Shown here: in pieces, positions 26,644 to 33,948 of the stretch
Position numbering within the stretch: position 1 is the stretch's first letter
How the letters are laid out: every line of letters begins with the position of its first letter
IMG/VR virus record: IMGVR_UViG_3300027861_000012
Location: 113,657 to 177,656 of that record
Reading direction: 5' to 3' (one strand)
DNA from: a virus
Length of the DNA: 64,000 nucleotides
Position numbers and translations under genes: made by a program
The notes under the pieces: model-generated
What the model saw: only the letters and a program-made list of their open reading frames with translations
The model's database searches: none
What the model was told of the DNA's origin: nothing

Positions 26644-27105
26644 TTATTTCTTCTTGCCCTTTTTGGCTTCTTCCTTGATCTCCTCAGCCAGCTTCTTAGG
26701 CGAAACGGGTTTTGGGGCCACTGAGAACAGTGGTTTGGGCTTCACGACTTCAGCGGAAAGTGGTTCCATCCGATCCATTGACTCCAGTGGTTCCAATGAC
26801 TCCAATGGCTTCGGTTCCGGCTTCGGTTCCGGCTTCGGTTCCGGCTTCGGTTCCGGCTTCGGTTCCGGCTCCACTGTGCCAGCACTGATCCATTGGTCAT
26901 CACGACGGACCCAACCGGTGTCGGTTGGTTTCCCCTGGTCAGACATAGGGATACATCGAATGACATTCGCCACGGCCCCGGCTGGGATCGCAACTTCAAC
27001 CTCTCGAATTTCGGCAGCGAATGCACTGCATTCGAGGGTATGTTTGTCATCCAATTCGACTTCAATTCGTACCAGACTTTGTGTTCTTGGAAGATCGAGT
27101 TTCAT
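26644..27105 (-). CDS. Protein with small beta domain and PEPK repeat linker
   Basis: This is a 153-residue protein. Residues 1-75 are a small beta domain (RIEVELDDKHTLECSAFAAE and VAIPAGAVANVIRCIP), also encoded by the next gene. Five PEPK repeats and a Lys-rich tail follow. It starts after a strong GAGGAGG site. The extended Pro/Glu/Lys linker suggests a spacer that projects the domain or binds an acidic or basic surface. Function unknown. Confidence 0.65.
   Translation of the reverse strand: MKLDLPRTQSLVRIEVELDDKHTLECSAFAAEIREVEVAIPAGAVANVIRCIPMSDQGKPTDTGWVRRDDQWISAGTVEPEPKPEPKPEPKPEPKPEPKPLESLEPLESMDRMEPLSAEVVKPKPLFSVAPKPVSPKKLAEEIKEEAKKGKKK
26809..26868 (-). repeat. Five exact 12-bp repeats encoding PEPK
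   Basis: CTTCGGTTCCGG occurs five times head to tail without mismatch, coding PEPK on the minus strand. The identity at third positions shows recent expansion or homogenisation, so copy number may vary between relatives. Confidence 0.9.
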
Positions 27106-27148
27106 GTTTGTTTACCTCCTCGGGTAATGCTAGTTGGTAGTTTGATGT

Positions 27149-27412
27149 TTATGGTGTCGTAACGTCAACATCGACTGAATGTGTCATCAGATTGGGGCGT
27201 TCCCAAACACTGTTTTTCAGGACCCAGCCTTCACCGGCACGTTGATCATCAACGGACGGGTAGCATTCGATTAGTTCCACGGTACCGGCTGGCAGAACTA
27301 CATCGATTTGCCGAATCTCGTTGGCAAACGCCTCTACCACTACCGGAGCCTCACCGGCAACTTTGATCTCGACACGTACAGTACCATCATATTCTGGGAG
27401 TGCAATAATCAT
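27149..27412 (-). CDS. Paralog of the 26644-27105 beta domain (87 aa)
   Basis: TVRVEIKVAGEAPVVVEAFA followed by NEIRQIDVVLPAGTVELIEC and GEGWVLKNSVW aligns throughout with the N-terminal domain of the downstream gene. It lacks the PEPK linker. The two adjacent copies thus differ in having or lacking the extension. Function unknown. Confidence 0.65.
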   Translation of the reverse strand: MIIALPEYDGTVRVEIKVAGEAPVVVEAFANEIRQIDVVLPAGTVELIECYPSVDDQRAGEGWVLKNSVWERPNLMTHSVDVDVTTP

Positions 27413-27415
27413 GAT

Positions 27416-27718
27416 TTACCCTTCAGTGGGGTCATCGAGAAAGGCCAACAACATGAGAATGAAGCGAATAATCTCAGGGAGATTCTCCACAATCCAATCA
27501 ACCCATGCTCGCCAATCAATGTCAATTTCTGTTAATTCGAGTTCTAACCGAACCCACTTCTCTACTTTGAGAAGTACGTTGATCATCCGACCCGAACCTG
27601 GGTCAACTCGCATGGGCTGATCAATGACCCGTTGAAGCAACCGAAGACGCGCCCGTGGGAACATCTTGTTACGACTCGCCTGTAGGCGAGCTTCTTGCAA
27701 AGCTACTTTGAATGTCAT
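27416..27718 (-). CDS. Small protein with C-terminal hydrophobic helix (100 aa)
   Basis: It starts MTFKVALQEARLQASRNKMF. It has a basic N-terminal half, a Trp-rich segment DIDWRAWVDWIVENLP and a C-terminal hydrophobic stretch IIRFILMLLAFLDD. Possibly membrane-associated. It lies between the beta-domain genes and the exported thioredoxin-like gene, with a four-base gap on the left. Confidence 0.55.
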   Translation of the reverse strand: MTFKVALQEARLQASRNKMFPRARLRLLQRVIDQPMRVDPGSGRMINVLLKVEKWVRLELELTEIDIDWRAWVDWIVENLPEIIRFILMLLAFLDDPTEG

Positions 27719-27719
27719 G

Positions 27720-28316
27720 TTACCAGATGTCATAGTCAGGTTCCTCGGGATCGGGTGGAGTCGGTGGAGTCGGTGGTACATCAGTGGGCTTCTTGAGATA
27801 TTTCTTCAGAGTTTTGCTGTCCATAGTTCCAACAAACTGTTTCACGACTCGTGGTGTTGTTTCTGTTTCTTCAAAGATGATGGTCTGTGGAATTTGGGCC
27901 ACGTTATACTTCTTCACCATCTCTGAGTGTTCATCCGTATTGATTAAGGTAACCTTGTATCCAGCTTTCTTCAGGCTCGCCGCGATGGTTTTCATCGTAG
28001 TACACTTGGTACACCAGGGAGCCCAGAAAAGGAACATTTCGTTGGTTACTGGTTTGACCTCTTCCCTGACAAAAAAGGGTCGGTGGGTTTCTCCAACTTC
28101 GGATACCCCTCGATGTCCATGTACTTGTTGGCCAGTCCCGTCATCTCGGCCATCCGGCGTACCCATTTGATTTTCTTGCCCTTGCTGATATCGAGTAACA
28201 AGGTGCGTAGCCATTTCACCAGGTCTCGCCAGAGGCCCAGTAATTTGAGTTTCTTGCCCATAGTAGACTCCTATGATCAAGCCAAGGGTCAACAGTAGCA
28301 GTGTTCGTTTGAACAT
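27720..28316 (-). CDS. Exported thioredoxin-like protein
   Basis: This frame of 198 codons starts MFKRTLLLLTLGLIIGVYYG, a signal peptide or membrane anchor. From about residue 90 it has a thioredoxin core: FLFWAPWCTKCTTMKTIAAS with a CxxC redox pair, then KVTLINTDEH, and QIPQTIIF with the cis-Pro position. A PPTPPTPPDPEEPDYDIW tail ends it. The linker at residues 27-85 is unusually rich in Gly, Gln and His, and overlaps another credible gene (28046-28261) in a second frame. The thioredoxin domain is clear; whether the signal sequence belongs to the same protein is less certain. A periplasmic disulfide role beside an exported protease is likely. Confidence 0.65.
   Translation of the reverse strand: MFKRTLLLLTLGLIIGVYYGQETQITGPLARPGEMATHLVTRYQQGQENQMGTPDGRDDGTGQQVHGHRGVSEVGETHRPFFVREEVKPVTNEMFLFWAPWCTKCTTMKTIAASLKKAGYKVTLINTDEHSEMVKKYNVAQIPQTIIFEETETTPRVVKQFVGTMDSKTLKKYLKKPTDVPPTPPTPPDPEEPDYDIW
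28046..28261 (-). CDS. Small basic protein overlapping the thioredoxin-like gene (71 aa)
   Basis: MGKKLKLLGLWRDLVKWLRT and on to MDIEGYPKLEKPTDPF looks like a normal amphipathic protein. It follows a strong site, AGGAG, seven bases before the ATG. It is read in a different frame from the 27720-28316 gene and is entirely inside it. The over-printed stretch of the other frame has abnormal composition, which favours this frame as the older one. Function unknown; membrane-interacting helices are possible. Confidence 0.55.
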   Translation of the reverse strand: MGKKLKLLGLWRDLVKWLRTLLLDISKGKKIKWVRRMAEMTGLANKYMDIEGYPKLEKPTDPFLSGKRSNQ

Positions 28317-28318
28317 TG

Positions 28319-29320
28319 TCACCAAATCCTGTAATCGTCGATGTCCTGTCTAGGATAACCAACGTAACCACTCAAAGCAAAGCTATCACCTTGCTTGAGT
28401 GCCATTTCGATGTTTTTCGCATCGGCCCAAAATGAACCTTCAGGTTGTTCGTGTCGCGTTGGCCCGCTTACCCAGTTGTGTCCCCATGAATTTTGGATAC
28501 AACCACCTTTACGTTCCGATTGATTATCGATTGCAATCAGAAGCATGGCGTGCATCCATGGTCGTCCGCGCCTCAAGAAACCAGCTTTGTCTCGTTTGTT
28601 GGTATAACCAATTGAACTACAGAGTGTAACTGGGTAGCCGTTTGCAACACAGTCACAAGCTTCGTCCCAATTGGTGACCAACTTTGCTGTCCGTACCGGA
28701 TGCAACTTGGTCAGTGGTTCTAAATCATTGGGGACACCCTTTGCCCCCAATTCGCGTGCCTTGAAACCATTGTAGAATGTGAAGTCATACTTCCCATTCA
28801 AGTAAGGTTGTCTCAGCAGTGAGCCGTATTGCTCACAGTAGTCTTTGGCCCACGTACCCATTGAGCCATCACCACGCAGGCCGCCTCCGATTTCAACACG
28901 CGAACCAGCGTAAATAATCTCAGTAGCGGCTTTTGCAATCCACTGCTCTTGGCTATTGAAGAGAGTCATCTGGATTGCTGTTAGCATATCCACGCCGAGT
29001 GCCCATGCATGTGAGACACAGTCACCAATCTCTTGGATATGCGGTACTAGCGGCCCACCAGTGATGTGCTCAAACAGCTTCCAGAGTAAGACTTTCTTGT
29101 TACGGCCAGAGCCCTTGATTGCTTGGTTGTGCTGTGAGAACAGCGGACGATGTGTGTTGTTGAATGCATGTTGCCGAGCAGCCTTGTTGTCCAACCAGCC
29201 TGCAAAGATCGGGCTCTTCTGACTTTCGGCGGCATAGACTTGCTGCAAGATAGGGTTATTGAAAATGGCACCAAGCGATGCAACCCCAGATGTCTTCAAA
29301 AAGTCTCGGCGTGTGAACAT
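28319..29320 (-). CDS. Tat-exported papain-like (C1-type) cysteine protease
   Basis: This is a 333-residue protein. The N-terminus MFTRRDFLKTSGVASLGAIF is a canonical twin-arginine signal with a following hydrophobic stretch and an AxA-type end near residue 30. A C1 peptidase triad is visible: Cys in IGDCVSHAWALG (about residue 101), His in RPWMHAMLLIAID (about 262) and Asn in CIQNSWGHNWVSG (about 282). The protein would fold in the cytoplasm and be exported by host Tat. Neighbours are an exported thioredoxin-like gene and an exported PKD-like gene, so this block probably acts on the envelope, in lysis or superinfection control. Catalysis is predicted, not shown. Confidence 0.75.
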   Translation of the reverse strand: MFTRRDFLKTSGVASLGAIFNNPILQQVYAAESQKSPIFAGWLDNKAARQHAFNNTHRPLFSQHNQAIKGSGRNKKVLLWKLFEHITGGPLVPHIQEIGDCVSHAWALGVDMLTAIQMTLFNSQEQWIAKAATEIIYAGSRVEIGGGLRGDGSMGTWAKDYCEQYGSLLRQPYLNGKYDFTFYNGFKARELGAKGVPNDLEPLTKLHPVRTAKLVTNWDEACDCVANGYPVTLCSSIGYTNKRDKAGFLRRGRPWMHAMLLIAIDNQSERKGGCIQNSWGHNWVSGPTRHEQPEGSFWADAKNIEMALKQGDSFALSGYVGYPRQDIDDYRIW

Positions 29321-29331
29321 TCTCTACTCCT

Positions 29332-30255
29332 TTATCGACTGACAGCTTCCTCTTCCGGTGACGCCCCGGCTTTGATGATATCCTTCTTGTTGGAAGGACC
29401 AGCATACTTGTTCAATGCCATCCCGATCTTCTTCCACAGCTTCTCGTGGTCATCCGCAGTTTTCAGAGTACCTGCTTGGGAACGTGCAACAATTTCAGTC
29501 TGGAGGTTTTCCATAAATGGTGTCCAAACCTCAGACCTGTGCCCCAAGGCCGTTCGACTTGATTCCTTAGTAGCAGCCGCAACCTTGTTGACTGGAATCA
29601 CTCCGGCTTTGATTTGAGCCGCAATACTGTTGAAGCTTTGACCCAAACGAGCACAGTCACCTTTATTGGCGCTCATTGAATCCAGCCAGTACGCAACCTT
29701 GGTTTCAATCGGGGCGTTTGGATTAACCGGTTCTGGATTCGGTGGATTGGGCCCTGGCGCGGGTGGATCAGGATACTGATTCAATACGCGGATCACAATG
29801 ATCTTGTGGTCCAGTTCCTCCGCTGAGGCACAACATGACACAAAGAAGGTATAGTCGCCGGGAACACCGCTGGAGAATACGGCAATTTGGCCATCATTGA
29901 ATACACGGAAATTCTTTGTCTTCGGCATCACGCTCCATTTGTATTTTGTTCCAGAACTCTGCGTCACATCAATGAATACCAGTTGTCCGATTTTGACTTC
30001 AAGTTCAGTTTCGACAACCAGCATCGAATCCTCATCTTGCATGACCAATGACAAATCAGCATCGGTATCAACAATCTGTGCGCGAACTGTCATAGATGAC
30101 GAAGTAAGGATTTTCGGTTGCTGTGTCAACAGTATTTGGGCATCCGACACCGCTGTCTTTGGCGGTACTTCAGTTGGGTAATAGTTTGAAACTGTAAAGA
30201 TGCTGGCAACCACCAACATCACACTGAAAATCGTAGTTGTGATTGCTCTTTTCAT
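29332..30255 (-). CDS. Exported PKD-like protein
   Basis: This is a 307-residue protein with a signal anchor (MKRAITTTIFSVMLVVASIF). A PKD-like beta domain occupies residues about 85-165: ELEVKIGQLVFIDVTQSSGT, WSVMP, FVSCCASAEE. A Pro/Asn hinge (PDPPAPGPNPPNPEP) follows, then a helical C-terminal domain with YWLDSMSANKGDCARLGQSF. I associate this PKD type, with a Cys pair and Pro hinge, with exported planctomycete proteins. Probably periplasmic and partner of the adjacent protease. Confidence 0.6.
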   Translation of the reverse strand: MKRAITTTIFSVMLVVASIFTVSNYYPTEVPPKTAVSDAQILLTQQPKILTSSSMTVRAQIVDTDADLSLVMQDEDSMLVVETELEVKIGQLVFIDVTQSSGTKYKWSVMPKTKNFRVFNDGQIAVFSSGVPGDYTFFVSCCASAEELDHKIIVIRVLNQYPDPPAPGPNPPNPEPVNPNAPIETKVAYWLDSMSANKGDCARLGQSFNSIAAQIKAGVIPVNKVAAATKESSRTALGHRSEVWTPFMENLQTEIVARSQAGTLKTADDHEKLWKKIGMALNKYAGPSNKKDIIKAGASPEEEAVSR

Positions 30256-30488
30256 TGTGGGTCCTCTACTTCTACTGATCTGTGCAGAGCTACTGCTTGA
30301 CTATAGCCTGAGTGCCGCATTTGATCCGTGGCCCAGCAATTTTCGCAACGATCCTCGTTTGAAAGTGTCACTGGGTTCTCACATCCCGGTTTAGTGCAAT
30401 ATAGTGTCAGGCCGACTCGCCTAATGGGTTCACTGGTTGGTTCTGATTTGGGTGACGCTTGGATACCTTTTCTGAAATACCGTGTCAT
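30252..30488 (-). CDS. Small zinc-ribbon protein (78 aa)
   Basis: The start MTRYFRKGIQASPKSE at 30488 is preferred since GGAG lies upstream. CTKPGC...CENC forms a four-Cys zinc knuckle around residues 34-57. Its last bases overlap the start of the PKD-like gene. Function unknown. Confidence 0.6.
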   Translation of the reverse strand: MTRYFRKGIQASPKSEPTSEPIRRVGLTLYCTKPGCENPVTLSNEDRCENCWATDQMRHSGYSQAVALHRSVEVEDPQ

Positions 30489-30517
30489 ACTAGCTCCAAC
30501 TTTAACTCCACCCCCAA

Positions 30518-30553
30518 GGGTCGGGAGCGGCACCCAAGAACCGCTCCCGACCC
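30518..30553 (-). terminator. Strong hairpin after the holin gene
   Basis: A perfect 13-bp stem GGGTCGGGAGCGG/CCGCTCCCGACCC with a ten-base loop lies between the holin and the zinc-ribbon gene. It has no U tract, so it may be a Rho-dependent or leaky terminator or an RNA-processing site. Confidence 0.5.
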
Positions 30554-30627
30554 ACCGACATGCGACGTGTCTACAGCCAAAACACGCCTTCCGACCTCAC
30601 CCTGGGGCAGGGCAGTCGGTTAATCGA

Positions 30628-30813
30628 TCAGACAATGGGCTTGCTGGTGACGAATCGCAACGCGATATTCAAAGCACCAACGACGGCACCAAAGATGGCC
30701 ACAACCTGTGGGTATTCCTGGATGACGGCATGACCCTGCATATAGCCAAGGACACCGGCACCGAGTACCAACATGTTGACCCACAACGTTTTCGATTTGA
30801 GAGGATTTTTCAT
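30628..30813 (-). CDS. Holin-like protein (61 aa)
   Basis: MKNPLKSKTLWVNMLVLGAG with two hydrophobic helices, a short turn containing YP, and a C-terminal NIALRFVTSKPIV is the pattern of small two-span phage holins. The ATG overlaps the upstream stop. No endolysin is recognised next to it; the exported protease block to the left is the nearest wall-active candidate. Confidence 0.75.
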   Translation of the reverse strand: MKNPLKSKTLWVNMLVLGAGVLGYMQGHAVIQEYPQVVAIFGAVVGALNIALRFVTSKPIV

Positions 30814-31346
30814 GAATCTTCGCTCCTTTGTTCAGTGATATTTTGCACAATCCGTTTGGAAATACGGTCTACGATTTCTTCGTAGCCCGGAACATCTTGT
30901 AGTTCTTCAACGATGATTTCGACGATTTGCCGACCCATGACGAGCACGGATGACTTGGCGAGGAGGGAGCCAAGATTCTGTTCAATAGCGTGGGCGCTTC
31001 TTACGAGTCTCTCAACAGTGAGGAGGAGTGTGTTGAGACCGCCGATGGCGGCTAGCAGATCGCTCTCGCATTTGATAGCATTGAAACGCTCTTCGATCAG
31101 CATCCGAGTGATAGAGATTTCTTCCCGCAGGGATTTGATCTCCTCATGCTCGACAAAACGGGTCAGCTTTTCTCGATGTTTCATCTGATCCAGATGATAC
31201 ATATGGGTATTGGCACGCTTAGCTGATGCGGTACTCCCTGAGTGAATCTCACAGAAGTCATACCCATCAACCACATCTCGGTGGCATTGTTTCTGGTCGC
31301 CGGTGTATTTACAGCGATTGGGGCGTGCTGGATCAGCTTTTGCCAT
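30810..31346 (-). CDS. Zinc-knuckle coiled-coil protein, first gene of the late operon
   Basis: This 178-residue protein has an N-terminal CKYTGDQKQCHRDVVDGYDF with C...C...C...H zinc ligands. A long helical region (LREEISITRMLIEERF and onward) and a charged C-terminus follow. It opens the leftward unit after GGAGGAG. Proteins with this N-terminal knuckle occur near phage packaging genes, so a small-terminase or DNA-bridging role is conceivable, but I cannot assign it. Confidence 0.55.
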   Translation of the reverse strand: MAKADPARPNRCKYTGDQKQCHRDVVDGYDFCEIHSGSTASAKRANTHMYHLDQMKHREKLTRFVEHEEIKSLREEISITRMLIEERFNAIKCESDLLAAIGGLNTLLLTVERLVRSAHAIEQNLGSLLAKSSVLVMGRQIVEIIVEELQDVPGYEEIVDRISKRIVQNITEQRSEDS

Positions 31347-31508
31347 TAGAACTCCTCCTACCCTACTATACGGTAGTATTGGCCCGGATATTTGATAAAA
31401 CCCTGAAAATCGGAATAACCCTCATAATCCTCGTATTCTACGCCCGTTTCCTGATAGTTCTGCCTGACAGAACATTTAGCCCACAAGAGGGGCTTTCCCC
31501 TATTAGAG

Positions 31509-31541
31509 GGGTAATTGACGGGTAATTGACGGGTAATTGAC
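31509..31541 (+). repeat. Three exact tandem copies of GGGTAATTGAC
   Basis: Three 11-bp direct repeats occur without spacer; the last one supplies the TTGAC of a -35 box. One per helical turn places all copies on the same DNA face, as for a regulator or initiator binding array. Confidence 0.85.
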
Positions 31542-31565
31542 TTCCCGCCCATAGTGTGGTAAGCT
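31537..31565 (+). promoter_or_regulatory. Sigma70-like promoter for the rightward unit
   Basis: TTGACT, 17 bases, TAAGCT. The -35 box lies in the last 11-bp repeat, so protein bound there would control it. The leader to the first gene is about 220 bases. Confidence 0.5.
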
Positions 31566-31582
31566 TGAAGTACTTGACTAAA

Positions 31583-31767
31583 GGAAACCTGTGTTTCCCT
31601 AGCGTACAGGCCCGTTCGATGGTCGAAAGGTGACTGCTCCTGCCACGGCTCCCGGTGCCGCGCGGTGGCCCTTTCCGCACGTTCAAGGCTATCGAAATGA
31701 AACCGGGGTAAGTATGTGAGGGATCAAACCCTTACGTGGATGCGTGCGGGGGTCAAACCCCGCACGC
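31583..31767 (+). promoter_or_regulatory. Hairpin-rich leader
   Basis: It includes GGAAACctgtGTTTCC (31583-31598), a 7-bp stem with loop ATCAAA at 31716-31735, and a perfect 10-bp stem GCGTGCGGGG/CCCCGCACGC with loop GTCAAA at 31742-31767. The last two share the RTCAAACCC sequence. Possible attenuator or stabilising 5' structure; not a tRNA, as no acceptor or anticodon arm fits. Confidence 0.5.
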
Positions 31768-31792
31768 TTACTTTGACATTGAGGCGGTGCCG

Positions 31793-32122
31793 ATGGAGAT
31801 GTTACGTGGCCACGAAATACACATGGGCCCCGATGAGGAATTCGTTTTCTCGGATACCGGTGCTTCCGTGCCTGATACTTGGGAATCTCGCCCTTGCGGG
31901 TACTGTGGGCGATCAAATACGCCAGAAGGATATGACGGGTGTGTCGGGCACTTACCCGGCGTGCGGAACGCCTGTTGCGGTCATGGACAGCTAAAAGCAG
32001 CCTACATCCAGTATGTCGGCGGACGTATTATCCGGGGCATCCGTGCAAGAACAGTGATTTTGATACATTCCAGCATCGGGAGATTGACATGTTGCTTGAG
32101 GAACTTGCTGAGAAGGCCCTGA
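31793..32122 (+). CDS. Conserved phage Cys-rich protein (109 aa)
   Basis: It starts MEMLRGHEIHMGPDEEFVF. The core ESRPCGYCGRSNTPEGYDGC followed by LPGVRNACCGHGQLKAAYIQ resembles a short protein seen in diverse phages, with a likely zinc site from the CxxC and CC pairs. It is the first gene of the rightward unit and overlaps the nucleotidyltransferase start by 34 bases. Function unknown. Confidence 0.65.
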   Translation: MEMLRGHEIHMGPDEEFVFSDTGASVPDTWESRPCGYCGRSNTPEGYDGCVGHLPGVRNACCGHGQLKAAYIQYVGGRIIRGIRARTVILIHSSIGRLTCCLRNLLRRP

Positions 32123-33009
32123 TAAGCCCTCCAGGCTTCGTAAGGTCCAATACCCAATATCTTACAGTCATGGGCTCTATCGCCTATGGCGTGTCCACAG
32201 ACACGTCTGATTATGACTGCTACGGATTCTGTATCCCACCCCGTAGTATGGTCTTTCCCCATTTGAGGGGTGAGATTCAAGGTTTTGGAACCCAGATTCA
32301 ACGCTTCGAGAACTGGCAGAAACACCATGTCAAGGACCCCAACGCCCTGGGTGGCCGTGGCCGTGAGTATGACTTTGCAGTCTATTCTATCGTGCAGTTT
32401 TTTCATCTGTGCTTGCAGAACAACCCAAACATCATCGACAGCCTGTTTGTGCCACAGGAATGTGTCCTCTTCGCCACCAGGGTTGGTCAGATGGTGCGAG
32501 AGAAGCGACACCGCTTTCTCCACAAAGGTTGCTGGCACCGGTTCAAGGGCTACGCCTACTCGCAGATGAAGAAAGCCAAGAGTCAGACACGCGAAGGTAA
32601 ACGGGCACAGATGGTTCAAGAACATGGCTATGATCTCAAGTTTGCCTATCACATTGTGCGGCTGCTCAACGAAGTCGAGCAGCTTCTCACCGAAGGTGAT
32701 CTTGATCTACGTCGCAACCGTGAACAACTCAAATCGATTCGTCGTGGGGACTGGACCTTGGAGCAGATCGAGAAGTATTTCGCGTCCAAGGAAGCCCAAT
32801 TGGAGAAGGTCTATGCCGAGTGCAAGATTCTCCCATACAGCCCACAAAAGGACGGGGTGGAAGAAGAGATTCACACGCTGTTGTTGCAATGTTTGGAAGA
32901 ACATTATGGTTCCATTGACGGGGCCGTGGTCTCTGAAGCTGCCGCTATACAATCCCTACGACGCATACAACAGGAAGCCGAGAACACTTTGAGGAGTTTT
33001 GGCGGATAG
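32089..33009 (+). CDS. RlaP-like predicted nucleotidyltransferase
   Basis: This is a 306-residue protein; the start at 32089 has GGGAG upstream. It carries the polymerase-beta-type signature GSIAYGVSTDTSDYDCYG near residue 28 (GS followed by DxD). Downstream are conserved-looking NNPNIIDSLFVP and HRFKGYAYSQMKK blocks, as in the RNA-ligase-associated nucleotidyltransferase family often carried by phages. It presumably transfers a nucleotide to RNA or protein. No RNA ligase is seen in this window. Confidence 0.75.
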   Translation: MLLEELAEKALISPPGFVRSNTQYLTVMGSIAYGVSTDTSDYDCYGFCIPPRSMVFPHLRGEIQGFGTQIQRFENWQKHHVKDPNALGGRGREYDFAVYSIVQFFHLCLQNNPNIIDSLFVPQECVLFATRVGQMVREKRHRFLHKGCWHRFKGYAYSQMKKAKSQTREGKRAQMVQEHGYDLKFAYHIVRLLNEVEQLLTEGDLDLRRNREQLKSIRRGDWTLEQIEKYFASKEAQLEKVYAECKILPYSPQKDGVEEEIHTLLLQCLEEHYGSIDGAVVSEAAAIQSLRRIQQEAENTLRSFGG

Positions 33010-33012
33010 GGC

Positions 33013-33041
33013 TTGACACCGCCCCCAGGGCTTGATAAGGT
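33013..33041 (+). promoter_or_regulatory. Sigma70-like promoter
   Basis: TTGACA, 17 bases, TAAGGT, about 20 bases before the start of the 33063 gene. It would drive the block including cysteine desulfurase. Confidence 0.6.
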
Positions 33042-33062
33042 AGAGATACAAGGAGCATTCGC

Positions 33063-33371
33063 ATGAATTACAATGACCGATGGGACGCATTCAAAGCCTT
33101 CCATAACTCCCACCCCAATATCTACCCGCAATTGGTAGGTATGGCCTTTCAAATGTTGGAGGTCGGCCGCCCACACTGGCTGATGAGCAACCTGTGGGAA
33201 GTGATGAAGTTCCGTTTGGCTCACAACCGTCTTTTGGACGTGTCTGACATGCTCGATGAGTACATTCCCTTTTATGCAGAACTCATTATGAAACGCAATC
33301 CAGAACTCCGTTGTTGGTTGTGGGCTAACGACCTCCCACTGGATCAACTGATTATGGAGCAACTGGCATGA
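33063..33371 (+). CDS. Conserved small phage protein (102 aa)
   Basis: WDAFKAFHNSHPNIYPQLVG and EVMKFRLAHNRLLDVSDMLD resemble a helical family found near DNA-metabolism genes of other phages (FxxFHxxNPxxY type opening). It follows AAGGAG and overlaps the next gene as ATGA. Function unknown. Confidence 0.65.
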   Translation: MNYNDRWDAFKAFHNSHPNIYPQLVGMAFQMLEVGRPHWLMSNLWEVMKFRLAHNRLLDVSDMLDEYIPFYAELIMKRNPELRCWLWANDLPLDQLIMEQLA

Positions 33372-33538
33372 AGCTTGAGGTACACGAAGCGTGCTGTGTC
33401 TTAGAAATGGCCACCGAGCTTGAATTTGATACACCAACCGGTATCTCGGGTACTCACATGGATTTGATTCGATCCATTTTCTGTTACTTTCCAGACTTGA
33501 TTGAAGAGTACGAGCCGCTGTTTAGGGAGAGTCGTTGA
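33368..33538 (+). CDS. Small acidic protein (56 aa)
   Basis: MKLEVHEACCVLEMATELEF, start overlapping the previous TGA and stop overlapping the next ATG. The two-sided ATGA overlap and protein-like composition support a real gene. Function unknown. Confidence 0.55.
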   Translation: MKLEVHEACCVLEMATELEFDTPTGISGTHMDLIRSIFCYFPDLIEEYEPLFRESR

Positions 33539-33948
33539 TGTCCGCTACTGACCGTATTAAGGCACTAGCCGCTGTGATCCCAGACCCATTGAGGGTGCTC
33601 ACAGACCCGGAACTCAGTGATAGTGAGGTCGCACGCGACATGACGTTGCTGAATTTTTGGCGACTCAATTTGATCATCGAAGACGGTGGGTTTCGTTATT
33701 ACCTTGACCATGGTCACTATATGGAGATCGTGCAGCTTGATCACCTACTCGCGGGTACAAACCTACCGATATTACGTGAGTTCTGGAGGTTGCTGCACGA
33801 ACTGACAATCATGGATGAAGACTTTGAGGGTGATGACTGGTTGCACGATGACTTGACCTTGAAGTACCTGGACCAGACAGAAGACCGCTTCCTACAATTC
33901 AATACAGAGGAGCTTTGCCAAGCACTGGTGGAGCACTTGAAGCTATGA
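33538..33948 (+). CDS. Hypothetical acidic protein (136 aa)
   Basis: It starts MSATDRIKALAAVIPDPLRV at the ATG of a TGATG overlap. It is mostly helical and rich in Asp and Leu (LHELTIMDEDFEGDDWLHDD). No family recognised. It is coupled to the cysteine desulfurase gene through ATGA. Confidence 0.65.
   Translation: MSATDRIKALAAVIPDPLRVLTDPELSDSEVARDMTLLNFWRLNLIIEDGGFRYYLDHGHYMEIVQLDHLLAGTNLPILREFWRLLHELTIMDEDFEGDDWLHDDLTLKYLDQTEDRFLQFNTEELCQALVEHLKL

Larger units (their letters stand above)
31347..31792. promoter_or_regulatory. Divergent control region between late (left) and early/middle (right) units
   Basis: About 445 bases hold no credible gene. They contain the inverted repeat TACTAccgtaTAGTA just upstream of the leftward start, three 11-bp repeats, a sigma70-like promoter to the right, and several hairpins in the predicted rightward leader. 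Probable site of transcriptional control; an origin is not excluded. Confidence 0.6.

Noticed and set aside
31716-31767. T-arm-like hairpins as part of a tRNA gene
   Set aside because: Loops resemble TTCAAAT only superficially; no acceptor stem or anticodon arm can be drawn around them.
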